DNA of 9,336 nt. It comes from Pirellulales bacterium. Lineage in GTDB: Bacteria > Planctomycetota > Planctomycetia > Pirellulales > JALHPA01. Shown piece by piece: positions 1 through 6,734 of this stretch. Every line of letters begins with the position of its first letter. The stretch's first letter is position 1. Location: contig JALHPA010000063.1 in NCBI GenBank assembly GCA_022842745.1, positions 1 to 9,336 of the forward strand, given 5' to 3'. The translations under genes and the position numbers were made by a program. The notes beneath the pieces are model-generated. The model saw only the letters and a list, made by a program, of their open reading frames with translations. It had not been told where the DNA came from and searched no databases.

Positions 1-1
1 C

Positions 2-1054
2 CGCTGGTCAAGTTTGAACCCGCCCCCCGCGGCGGCAGAGTCCGCAGAAAACGAAGAACCGGGGGCGCAGCTCGATTCGCTGGTGGCGAAGATGATCTCC
101 GACGGGCGGTACGCGCTGTTGTTGCGACCGCAGATCGCCGGCGAATTGACGCCGGAGGGTTTTCAGCGGGCGTATCACCTGTTGGAAGACGAGATGGCGC
201 TCGTGCCGACCGGGGACGTGGGACTGGCCCTCTCGGAGACGAACGAGCATTTGCCGAGCACGCTGCACGGCGACGACGAGTGCCGCGAAGCGGTAATTCA
301 CGTCAACAGCCTGTACATCGACCGCTATCCGATCACGAACGAGCAGTTTCAGGCTTTTGTGGATGGGGGGGGCTACGAGCAGTCGTCGTTGTGGCATCCG
401 GACATTTTGCCGGCGGTCCTGGACTTCGTGGACAAGACCGGCAACCCCGGTCCCCGCTATTGGCAGGACGGGCGGTATCCGCCGGGACAAGCGAAGCACC
501 CGGTGGTGGGCGTGTCGTGGTACGAGGCGTGCGCCTATGCACGCTGGGTGGGAAAACGCTTGCCGACGGACGCCGAATGGGTCAAGGCGGGGAGCTGGCC
601 GGTGACGCTAGGAAACAACACGCGCCGGCAACGGCGGTACCCCTGGGGACAGAGCATGGATCGCGAACGGGCCAACCTGTGGTTGTCCGCGATTGGCGGA
701 ACGGTGCCGGTCCACGAGTTCGCCGAGGGGGTGAGCGTGGGGGGGGTGTACCAATTGATCGGCAACGTGTGGGAGTGGACCAGCGGCGATTTCGACTCCG
801 GCTTCGACGCCGTGGAGACGGACGCCGAAGACTCGGTGTTCAAGAACATTCGCGGGGGCGCGTTCGACACGTATTTCGACAACCAGGCGAGTTGCCAGTT
901 CGCCAGCGGAGAGCACCCGCTGTTGCGAAAGCACAATATCGGCTTCCGCTGCTGCTTGGGGCTGTGCGACCTGGCCCCCGACCCGTCCGCGCAATACTGG
1001 CGGCAAGATCTGAGTGACGAAACTTCGTCCGAACTAGAGGAAGTACACGCATGA
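2..1054 (+). CDS. FGE-sulfatase-like (SUMF1 domain) protein, non-catalytic, 5' partial
   Basis: The reading frame is open to the left edge, so the true start probably lies outside. A TTG at 14 could be a start, but nothing supports it; residue numbers below count from that codon. After a short helical N-terminus (about 20-58), a formylglycine-generating-enzyme/SUMF1 domain spans about 59-313. Hallmarks in order are YPITNEQFQAF (105-115), HPVVGVSWYEACAYARW (162-178), KRLPTDAEW (181-189), YPWG (209-212), GNVWEWTSG (250-258), RGGAF (280-284) and GFRCC (310-314). True FGEs have two copper-binding cysteines about 4 and 9 residues after RGG; here those positions are Thr286 and Gln291, so formylglycine synthesis is unlikely. 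FGE-like domains have a C-type-lectin-type fold and often act as binding modules. Its stop overlaps the GTPase start by 4 bp, implying translational coupling and a shared job. Two G8 tracts lie in the gene. The domain call is firm; the function is inferred. Confidence 0.88.
   Translation, partial: RWSSLNPPPAAAESAENEEPGAQLDSLVAKMISDGRYALLLRPQIAGELTPEGFQRAYHLLEDEMALVPTGDVGLALSETNEHLPSTLHGDDECREAVIHVNSLYIDRYPITNEQFQAFVDGGGYEQSSLWHPDILPAVLDFVDKTGNPGPRYWQDGRYPPGQAKHPVVGVSWYEACAYARWVGKRLPTDAEWVKAGSWPVTLGNNTRRQRRYPWGQSMDRERANLWLSAIGGTVPVHEFAEGVSVGGVYQLIGNVWEWTSGDFDSGFDAVETDAEDSVFKNIRGGAFDTYFDNQASCQFASGEHPLLRKHNIGFRCCLGLCDLAPDPSAQYWRQDLSDETSSELEEVHA
1036..1041 (+). promoter_or_regulatory. Shine-Dalgarno site of the GTPase gene
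   Basis: A GAGGAA purine stretch lies about 9 bases before the ATG at 1051, inside the last codons of the FGE-like gene. Together with the ATGA overlap of stop and start, it fixes this start and suggests coupled translation. Confidence 0.6.
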
Positions 1055-1959
1055 GCAAGAGCTTGCAGCCGATGGAATCGTTCCGGCTGGCCGAATACGC
1101 CGTGCCGATTCCCTGCTATATCTGCGGGGACGACAACACCTACGACGCGGAGGTCTGCCATACTTGCCAGGCCCCGATGGCGCTTGCCCACCAGTCGCAA
1201 TCGCAGAAAATCCGCCCGCAGATGATCGCCGCGATCGGGGCGAGCGGAGTCGGCAAGACCGTGTATTTAGGAATGCTGCTCGACTTGCTATCGCGGCAGT
1301 CCAAGGGGCTGCAGATTTTGGCGCGGGGGGCGTTTTCGATCACGCTGCAGCAAACCGCAATCGCCGCTTTGAGTAAGCGGGAGTTTCCGCAGAAAACCCC
1401 CAACGAGCCGGACCAATGGAATTGGATGCATTGCCAGGTTTCGTTGACCGAACGGCGGCACACGGCCGAATTGATCATGCCGGACATGTCCGGGGAGGCG
1501 ATTCTGGAAGAGGTCGACCACCCGAACACGTACCGGGGGATTCGTGCGTTTCTCAAGCGCTGCGCCGGGATCATGATACTGATCGACGCCGCCAAGCTGA
1601 TGGAAGGCTCGCGGGAGCAGGATTATTTCAGCATGAAGCTGTTGAGCTATTTGAGCGAACTGGATGACGATCCGAAGCGGGGTTGGAGGCACCGGCCGGT
1701 AGGGATCATTTTGAGCAAGGCGGACCAGTGCGAGCGATGCTTCGACGATCCGCAGGCTTATGCCCGGCAGCACGCTTCCGGTTTGTGGCAACACTGCCAG
1801 GAGCGGTTTCGCAATCACCGGTTCTTCGCGTGCGGCGTGGCGGGGGCTTGCATCACGCGGGTGGTGCGCGGCCAGGGGCGCGTGACGTTGCCGTTGCGAA
1901 TTGAGCCGCGGGGAGTCGTGGAGCCGTTTGAATGGCTGATCCGGCAGATGCGGTCTTGA
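1051..1959 (+). CDS. Zinc-ribbon TRAFAC-type GTPase, DO-GTPase2-like
   Basis: This 302-aa P-loop GTPase starts with a zinc ribbon made by two CxxC knuckles (Cys22/25 and Cys36/39). The nucleotide-binding motifs follow: Walker A/G1 GASGVGKT (63-70), G3 DMSG (145-148) preceded by hydrophobic residues, and G4 SKAD (222-225), which points to guanine specificity. A second CxxC (Cys227/230) sits directly after G4, which is unusual. The C-terminal 40 residues include RIEPRGVVEPFEWLI. There is no membrane segment, so it should be cytosolic. The zinc ribbon, the motif layout and the GAP1-type partner downstream fit the 'double-GTPase 2' family from predicted bacterial conflict systems. Only one GTPase domain is present, as expected because that name refers to paired genes. 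The start is set by the 4-bp overlap and the Shine-Dalgarno site. GTPase activity is a strong call; the family name is recalled, not searched. Confidence 0.87.
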   Translation: MSKSLQPMESFRLAEYAVPIPCYICGDDNTYDAEVCHTCQAPMALAHQSQSQKIRPQMIAAIGASGVGKTVYLGMLLDLLSRQSKGLQILARGAFSITLQQTAIAALSKREFPQKTPNEPDQWNWMHCQVSLTERRHTAELIMPDMSGEAILEEVDHPNTYRGIRAFLKRCAGIMILIDAAKLMEGSREQDYFSMKLLSYLSELDDDPKRGWRHRPVGIILSKADQCERCFDDPQAYARQHASGLWQHCQERFRNHRFFACGVAGACITRVVRGQGRVTLPLRIEPRGVVEPFEWLIRQMRS

Positions 1960-2012
1960 TCTGGCGGTTCGCGCTTCCGGGCGACGTTTTCGGGGCGTGT
2001 CGGAGGTTCGCT

Positions 2013-2031
2013 GGACCGGTTTTCCCGGTCC
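2013..2031 (+). repeat. Perfect 7-bp hairpin after the GTPase gene
   Basis: GGACCGG (2013-2019) pairs with CCGGTCC (2025-2031) around a 5-base TTTTC loop. No T-tract follows, so it is not a standard terminator alone. It is the first of three hairpins in the 186-bp gap between the GTPase and GAP1 genes and may stabilise the 3' end of the upstream transcript. Confidence 0.5.
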
Positions 2032-2053
2032 CATTCGGACGTTACCGATGTTA

Positions 2054-2069
2054 TGCGGCTTGCGCCGCA
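2054..2069 (+). repeat. 6-bp hairpin in the GTPase-GAP1 spacer
   Basis: TGCGGC (2054-2059) pairs perfectly with GCCGCA (2064-2069) around a TTGC tetraloop. It lies 22 bases after the previous hairpin and 8 bases before the terminator-like stem. Short GC hairpins also arise by chance in DNA of this composition. Confidence 0.4.
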
Positions 2070-2077
2070 GACACCGC

Positions 2078-2098
2078 CGCGGGTCCGACCGCGTTTTT
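2078..2098 (+). terminator. Candidate Rho-independent terminator after the FGE-GTPase pair
   Basis: An all-G/C 5-bp stem, CGCGG (2078-2082) with CCGCG (2089-2093), has a 6-base loop and is followed at once by TTTTT (2094-2098) and a further T-rich stretch to about 2108. This is the only stem with a proper T-tract near a gene end in the window. It would end or attenuate FGE-GTPase transcription before the GAP1 gene. The stem is short, so partial read-through is possible. Confidence 0.5.
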
Positions 2099-2105
2099 GA
2101 TTCTT

Positions 2106-2136
2106 ATTCGCTGATCCCATCTCCGCATTCGCTGAT
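2106..2136. repeat. 10-bp direct repeat, 21-bp period, just before the GAP1 gene
   Basis: ATTCGCTGAT occurs at 2106-2115 and again at 2127-2136, two helical turns apart and ending 9 bases before the GTG start. This geometry suits a regulator binding one face of DNA, but a chance or relic duplication is equally possible. Confidence 0.45.
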
Positions 2137-2145
2137 TTCACCGCC

Positions 2146-3561
2146 GTGCTCATCGAACAAGCAATTTTTACCTCGGCCGATACCAGCCGCGCCAAGGGAT
2201 ACCAGTTGGTCGCCACGAGTCCGGGCGTCGCGGACGTTGACGCGCGGCACCTGAGCGGCTGGGGACCGTCGCACGATTCGTTGGCCGAGTTCTGCGTACC
2301 GCCGGTGAGCGTGAATTTTCACGTCTTGCCGAGCGGGGCCTGTTGCGTTTCCAAAACCCAGACCGCCGGCCCGGAGTACAGCGGCCGCGGGACGCGGGTC
2401 TATACCAGTTGCCTGATCGCGCCGCCGGAGCTGTCGGCGCGATTCGCCAACAACCCGTTTGCGCTGTTGCGGGCCGCGGCGGCGAAGGGACTGCCCAAAA
2501 TTCATAACGCTCCTCCGGCGCACCTGGCCCCCTTTCAGCTTCCGGGGCGGGCGGCCGCGGTCGACGAGGGCCTGATCGCGCGCTTGGCCGAGCAGTTGGG
2601 AGCGCGGCGGCTGGCGTGGCTGATGCAGTCGGTCCTCGAAGGCCCGCCGGTGTTCATGGCCGGCGCCCCGAAGCCCGACGGAGCGATTGCCGGAGTGTTG
2701 CACTGCCTTCCTCCTCGGGCGAGGACCGAAATTTCGTTCTCGACGGGACTGCGGTTTTCGTCGCGGCGGTCGTTCCGGCTATTGGCGGTGCATCCGGCCA
2801 ATCGAGAGTTGCAGCGACTGGCCCACGAGCACTCGGCGCTGTTGGTGGACCTGGAAAGCGAGCCGCCGCGCGACTTTCGCCCTACCGGCTGGGCAGCGTA
2901 CCTGGCGGATCTGGTCTCGACCGGGGGATTGCCGCTACTGGCCGATCAACTGGGGGATCCAGGCAACGATTTGCCGCTCGAACGGCTGGCCGAGTTGGGG
3001 GATCGATTTCGGCGGGAACTTCGCACGCCTATTACACGGAATCGGGATCGGTCGGCAGGCGAGCAGGAGCGGCCTCCCGTGCCCGCCCCGCTGGAACAAG
3101 CGGAGGCAGGCGGCGCGCGATTGAGCGGCGGCGAGCTGTTTGAACTGCTAGACGCGGCGGCGCCTCCGGAACGACCGTTCGAGCCGTTGGGAGCCGGAAC
3201 GCAGCGGCTGGCCCACGCCCCGCACGAAGCGCGAAACACGAATGGTCCGCTTCCCGCATCCCCTACTTCGATCTTGGCGGCGGAAAATCCGGAAGTGATC
3301 GAACGGCTGGAGCGGCTGGACGACGCGGTGTTTTCGGCGATCGACGGCGACCCGAAGGCGCTGTCCCGGGTGGCGGAGCTTTGGCCGGCGCTGGTCGAGG
3401 AACTGGGAACCGACCAGATCGAGGAATCTCGAGAGCAGTACGTGCGCTATTGCTTGTCGTTGTGGGAACGCTGCCTGGGAGACGGCCTACGCGACCCAGG
3501 TCGTGCGATCGCCTCGTTGCAGGTGCTCAGCACGCTGTTTGGCGGAGCGGGGTCGGCGTAG
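2146..3561 (+). CDS. GTPase-associated protein 1 (GAP1-N2 domain) homologue
   Basis: This 471-aa protein has no signal peptide or membrane segment. The N-terminus (1-95) matches the GAP1-N2 pattern: an opening EQAIFTSAD, then KGYQLVATSPGV (18-28), and a GPEYSGRGTRVYTSCLI stretch (75-91), equivalent to the 'DYSGR-GN-hAH' motif of actinobacterial homologues. A middle region (about 95-240) contains EISFSTGLRFSSRRSFRLLAV (195-215), typical of the following GAP1-M-like part. Residues about 295-380 are a Pro/Ala/Glu-rich, probably disordered linker, followed by a helical tail (380-466). GAP1 proteins are predicted partners of DO-GTPases in conflict systems; whether they stimulate GTP hydrolysis is not established to my knowledge. 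The GTG start at 2146 puts the conserved EQAIFTS motif at residue 4, and no in-frame alternative fits as well. A terminator-like hairpin separates it from the GTPase gene, so it may have its own promoter or depend on read-through. Confidence 0.8.
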   Translation: MLIEQAIFTSADTSRAKGYQLVATSPGVADVDARHLSGWGPSHDSLAEFCVPPVSVNFHVLPSGACCVSKTQTAGPEYSGRGTRVYTSCLIAPPELSARFANNPFALLRAAAAKGLPKIHNAPPAHLAPFQLPGRAAAVDEGLIARLAEQLGARRLAWLMQSVLEGPPVFMAGAPKPDGAIAGVLHCLPPRARTEISFSTGLRFSSRRSFRLLAVHPANRELQRLAHEHSALLVDLESEPPRDFRPTGWAAYLADLVSTGGLPLLADQLGDPGNDLPLERLAELGDRFRRELRTPITRNRDRSAGEQERPPVPAPLEQAEAGGARLSGGELFELLDAAAPPERPFEPLGAGTQRLAHAPHEARNTNGPLPASPTSILAAENPEVIERLERLDDAVFSAIDGDPKALSRVAELWPALVEELGTDQIEESREQYVRYCLSLWERCLGDGLRDPGRAIASLQVLSTLFGGAGSA

Positions 3562-3584
3562 GGGCGGTCGAAGGCCGCGTGGCG

Positions 3585-3613
3585 AGGACCGGCGGCGCGC
3601 GAGGCCAGGTCCT
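3585..3613. terminator. Hairpin between two convergent gene ends
   Basis: AGGACCGGC (3585-3593) pairs with GCC-A-GGTCCT (3604-3613): nine base pairs with one bulged A and a 10-base loop. It sits in the 78-bp gap between the stops of the GAP1 gene (+) and the Hsp70 gene (-), where a two-way terminator is expected. No T-tract follows on either strand, so the call rests on position and stem only. Confidence 0.35.
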
Positions 3614-3639
3614 GGGCACAAAGGCGACAGCGCGGGCGA

Positions 3640-6600
3640 TCAAACGATCTTGAGGCCCTTGGGGAGGGCTTCGCCAAAGGCCCGGGTCTGTTCCTCTTCT
3701 CGCAGTTCCCCCACCTCGCGAACCAGCTCCACGAAATGCGGCGGGGCTTGTTTGGCGGCGAGCCAATCGATGGCGCTGTGACGCAATCGATCGGGCACGT
3801 CGCGGTAACGGTCCGCAGTGCGGCGGGCAAGCTGCATGATCGCCCAGGCTTCCAGCGGATCTTCGCCGTGGGAGCGCAGCAATTCCTCCAGCCAGCCGGC
3901 GGCGGCGTCGGCCGGGACGACAACGTTGAGCGGTCCATAGAGCGGGACCCGCGCGCCGACGCGGCCGATCGTCCACAAGAGGGAGGCGCGGACGGGGGCC
4001 ATTTTTCGCTTCCAGAGCAGATCGAGCAGCATCCGGCCCAGTTCCAGCTTGCCCTGCCCAGTGAGCAATTCCAGGGAGCCGAGCAAGCGCCAGACTTCGG
4101 TCGATTCGCCAGCGCCAAAACTGAGGTCGCCGCCCCCCCCTTTGCCGGTCGTGAGCCGTTTGTGCAAGCCGCGGATCAAGCCCAATAGCGGGTCGGCTAG
4201 GGCGCGTTGCTGCCCTGAGGCCATGCCTCCCGCGATCCGCCGCCAGAGGATCCACCATTCCGTCTGGCAGGCGGGCGCGGGATGGACCAACCGTCCCTGC
4301 AACAGCCGCCACGTTTCGGCGACCCGCCAGTCGTCGAGCGCCAATCCGAAACCGGGGCGCAGCGCGAACCCAAGCAGGTTCAGCCAGCGGGCCTCGTGTT
4401 CCGGGGAACGCCTACGCCCCCCCTCGCGGTCGGCCAGCGCCTCCCAAATGCGGCGCAGGCCCGACATCGGCCAGTCGTTGCGGCTGCGGCCAAGGGCCGC
4501 AGAGAGCCTTTTGACCAGTTCGCGCGGGGGAATCGCCGCGGCGGCGTTATCGGGTGTGTTCGTGGCGAAATAAGTGGTCGTCTTGGCAAAAGTGTTTTTG
4601 GGAGCGCCGGCGGGAGAAGCCGGAGTTGGATTCGGAGCGTCGCTCGTCCCGGTGGGGGGGCCGAAGGTCGCTTCGATCAGGGATTCGCACTCGCTCCAGG
4701 CCGCCTCGTCGATGAATCCTTCCCGTTCGCCGCGGCCGGAGTGCGCCGTGCGGTCGGTTTGGGTGGCCGATCGAACGTCGAATTGCATTCGCCAGCTTCG
4801 AGGGCCGTCGCGCTCCGTACACCATAGCTCCAGCGTGCCGATCTCGCTTAGGCGGGCGTGCAGCCGGACCTCGACCGGGGCCTCTTCGACACGCCCGCGC
4901 GTGCGGAGGACGGTGCGGATGGGGGGCAAGGAGGTCATGCGTTCGCGGTCGACGGGGACCAGGTCCCCCGGCTTGTCGGTGAGCCGGGTGCTGGAGACCA
5001 ACAGGGGAAACTCGACCGGCTGGGAGACCAACAACTCGAACCGCCGATCGGCGAGGTCAATTTCCCGGCCGGGTTCGGCGCTGGCGGGGACGAGGCACAC
5101 CGCGGCGGCCTGGGGATCGAGAGGGGGGGCCGAGTCAAGGGAGGAATCCAACGGTGGCGAGGGTGGGGCAAAAACGTCCGCCGGGGCGTCGACGCCGACG
5201 TAATAACAGCGGGCCAGTTCGGCGGCGATGCGGACCCCTTCCCCGCGGCGGACCATACCGTAGTACGCCGCGCCGCGGGCCACGGCGAGGTCCAGGCGAT
5301 CGTGGTCCAATATTTTAGGACGCCAATCGGTCGAGGGTTTGCCTGCGGGACCCTGGAACCAACTGGTAAGCACCTCCAAGAATCGCGCCCGCAGCGCCGG
5401 AGAGGCAAAGAAGCCGCCGTTGAAGAGGACGCTATCGGGGCGTGCAGGGTCGTGGTCGGAGGGAAGAGGCTCGGAGCCGATCGTGACCTGGCGGTGGGCG
5501 GTGAGAAAGGCCGCCAAATAGCGAGTCACGGCGGCGTCCGCCGCATAGGGCAGGCCGAACTCCTGAAATCCGGAGCGACGGCGGGCGGGGGAATCTTCCA
5601 AGCGGACGCGGGGGAGGAACCCTTCGACGAGGACTTGGATCGCTTCGGCCCGAGTGACTTCTGTCTGTAGCGAACCGCCGATAAGGCGGGCGCCGGAAGA
5701 TCCAACATTCAGAGAGAGGCGGTCGGGGGGCTGTTCGCCAAGCAAGGTTTCCTTGGCGCGGCGGCAGGCCCGGACGAGCAGATCCCATTGCCGGGCCTCC
5801 AATCTTCCACCCGAGGCCAGCCGGGATTCCAAATGGTGGGCGAGGGCCAGGTCCTGGTTGTCTCCGCCGAGGATCAAGTGTTCCCCCACCGCCACGCGAT
5901 GGAACCGCAACCGGCCGTCGTCTCCCCGGCCGACCCGAATCAACGTGAAATCGGAAGTCCCGCCGCCGATGTCACAGACCAGGATCTTTTCGCCGGCGGA
6001 AACATGGTGTTCCCAATCGGCGGCGTGTTTATGGATCCAAGCGTAGAAGGCTGCCTGTGGCTCTTCAATCAGAACGACGCGCGTCAACCCAGCGCGGGCG
6101 GCGGCGGCGACGGTCAATTCCCGTGCGACCTCGTCGAAGGAGGCGGGGAGGGTGAGAACGAAGTCCTGCTCGGCCAAGGGGTGCGCCGGATAACGGTGAT
6201 CCCAGGCTTCGCGAACGTGTTTCAGGTAGCGGCTGCTGACCTCGACGGGAGAGAGACGCTCGACATCGGCGGCGCCGTGCCAGGGAAGGAGGTCGGCGGA
6301 ACGATCGACTCCGCTGTGGCAGAGCCAGGACTTGGCAGAGACGATCAGGCGGCCAGGAGCGGTCGCGCCATGGTCGCGGGCGAAGGCGCCGACGATGTAC
6401 GAGCTTTTTTCCGCACCGCCCCAGGGGAGTTTCAGAGCATCAGCGGAGAACTCGCCCGCGGCGGGTTGATAGTGAAACGAGGGGAGGGTTTCGCGGGCTT
6501 CGATTTCGAACGGGGCGACGAGCTGGGGAACAGAAAACGTCTGTACGAGAGTGGGGGATTCGAGCGAGTCGACGAAGGCGACCGCGGAGTTGGTGGTGCC

Positions 6601-6687
6601 GAGGTCCATGCCGAGGACGAAGCGGCTGGGGCCGTTTTCGCCCGGGAAGCCGGAGGGGCCGCTCCGATTGGCAGGCAAGGGAGGCAT
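3640..6687 (-). CDS. Large Hsp70-family chaperone with DUF3731 C-terminal region
   Basis: This 1015-aa protein has an Hsp70 actin-type ATPase domain: phosphate-1 loop GMDLGTTNSAVAF (26-38), IEEPQAAFYAW (207-217), phosphate-2 loop CDIGGGTSDFTL (238-249), LGGDNQD (273-279) and adenosine motif LFNGGFFASPALR (421-433). A short substrate-binding-like section follows (about 540-640), then a Pro/Ala/Thr linker (675-720). The tail (about 720-1010) is DUF3731-like: NDWPMSGLRRIWEAL, RRRSPEHEARWLNLLGFALRPGFG, LDDWRVAETWRLL and WWILWRRIAGG. DnaK is about 640 aa, so this is a distinct long Hsp70 class, cytosolic, clients unknown. The frame stays open to a TTG at 6780 inside sppA, but the ATG at 6687 is preferred: it leaves a normal 47-bp gap and still holds the whole ATPase core. 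No clear Shine-Dalgarno is seen. It is probably co-transcribed with sppA. A G8 tract lies in the DUF3731 part. Confidence 0.9.
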   Translation of the reverse strand: MPPLPANRSGPSGFPGENGPSRFVLGMDLGTTNSAVAFVDSLESPTLVQTFSVPQLVAPFEIEARETLPSFHYQPAAGEFSADALKLPWGGAEKSSYIVGAFARDHGATAPGRLIVSAKSWLCHSGVDRSADLLPWHGAADVERLSPVEVSSRYLKHVREAWDHRYPAHPLAEQDFVLTLPASFDEVARELTVAAAARAGLTRVVLIEEPQAAFYAWIHKHAADWEHHVSAGEKILVCDIGGGTSDFTLIRVGRGDDGRLRFHRVAVGEHLILGGDNQDLALAHHLESRLASGGRLEARQWDLLVRACRRAKETLLGEQPPDRLSLNVGSSGARLIGGSLQTEVTRAEAIQVLVEGFLPRVRLEDSPARRRSGFQEFGLPYAADAAVTRYLAAFLTAHRQVTIGSEPLPSDHDPARPDSVLFNGGFFASPALRARFLEVLTSWFQGPAGKPSTDWRPKILDHDRLDLAVARGAAYYGMVRRGEGVRIAAELARCYYVGVDAPADVFAPPSPPLDSSLDSAPPLDPQAAAVCLVPASAEPGREIDLADRRFELLVSQPVEFPLLVSSTRLTDKPGDLVPVDRERMTSLPPIRTVLRTRGRVEEAPVEVRLHARLSEIGTLELWCTERDGPRSWRMQFDVRSATQTDRTAHSGRGEREGFIDEAAWSECESLIEATFGPPTGTSDAPNPTPASPAGAPKNTFAKTTTYFATNTPDNAAAAIPPRELVKRLSAALGRSRNDWPMSGLRRIWEALADREGGRRRSPEHEARWLNLLGFALRPGFGLALDDWRVAETWRLLQGRLVHPAPACQTEWWILWRRIAGGMASGQQRALADPLLGLIRGLHKRLTTGKGGGGDLSFGAGESTEVWRLLGSLELLTGQGKLELGRMLLDLLWKRKMAPVRASLLWTIGRVGARVPLYGPLNVVVPADAAAGWLEELLRSHGEDPLEAWAIMQLARRTADRYRDVPDRLRHSAIDWLAAKQAPPHFVELVREVGELREEEQTRAFGEALPKGLKIV

Positions 6688-6734
6688 GCGCGACGATAAT
6701 CCGTCCGTGGGTGGCGGCGGGTCCGGACAGCGGG

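Noticed and set aside
800..960. Diversity-generating retroelement target region in the FGE-like gene
   Set aside because: FGE-type proteins are frequent targets, but the C-terminal region shows no enrichment of AAY-type codons, and there is no template repeat or reverse transcriptase in the window.
535..1200. 221-codon minus-strand frame across the FGE-GTPase junction
   Set aside because: Shadow of two overlapping real genes, with no motif and no ribosome binding site.
1288..2034. 248-codon minus-strand open frame opposite the GTPase gene
   Set aside because: The plus strand carries all GTPase motifs; the antisense product is Pro/Arg/His-rich with no recognisable domain.
1932..2114. 60-codon open frame at the end of the GTPase gene and in the spacer
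   Set aside because: It starts inside the GTPase gene in another frame, covers the hairpin cluster and shows no protein-like pattern.
5788..6699. 303-codon plus-strand open frame antisense to the Hsp70 gene
   Set aside because: It lies wholly opposite clear Hsp70 ATPase motifs, is Gly/Arg/Asp-rich with no domain pattern, and long antisense frames are expected in GC-rich DNA.
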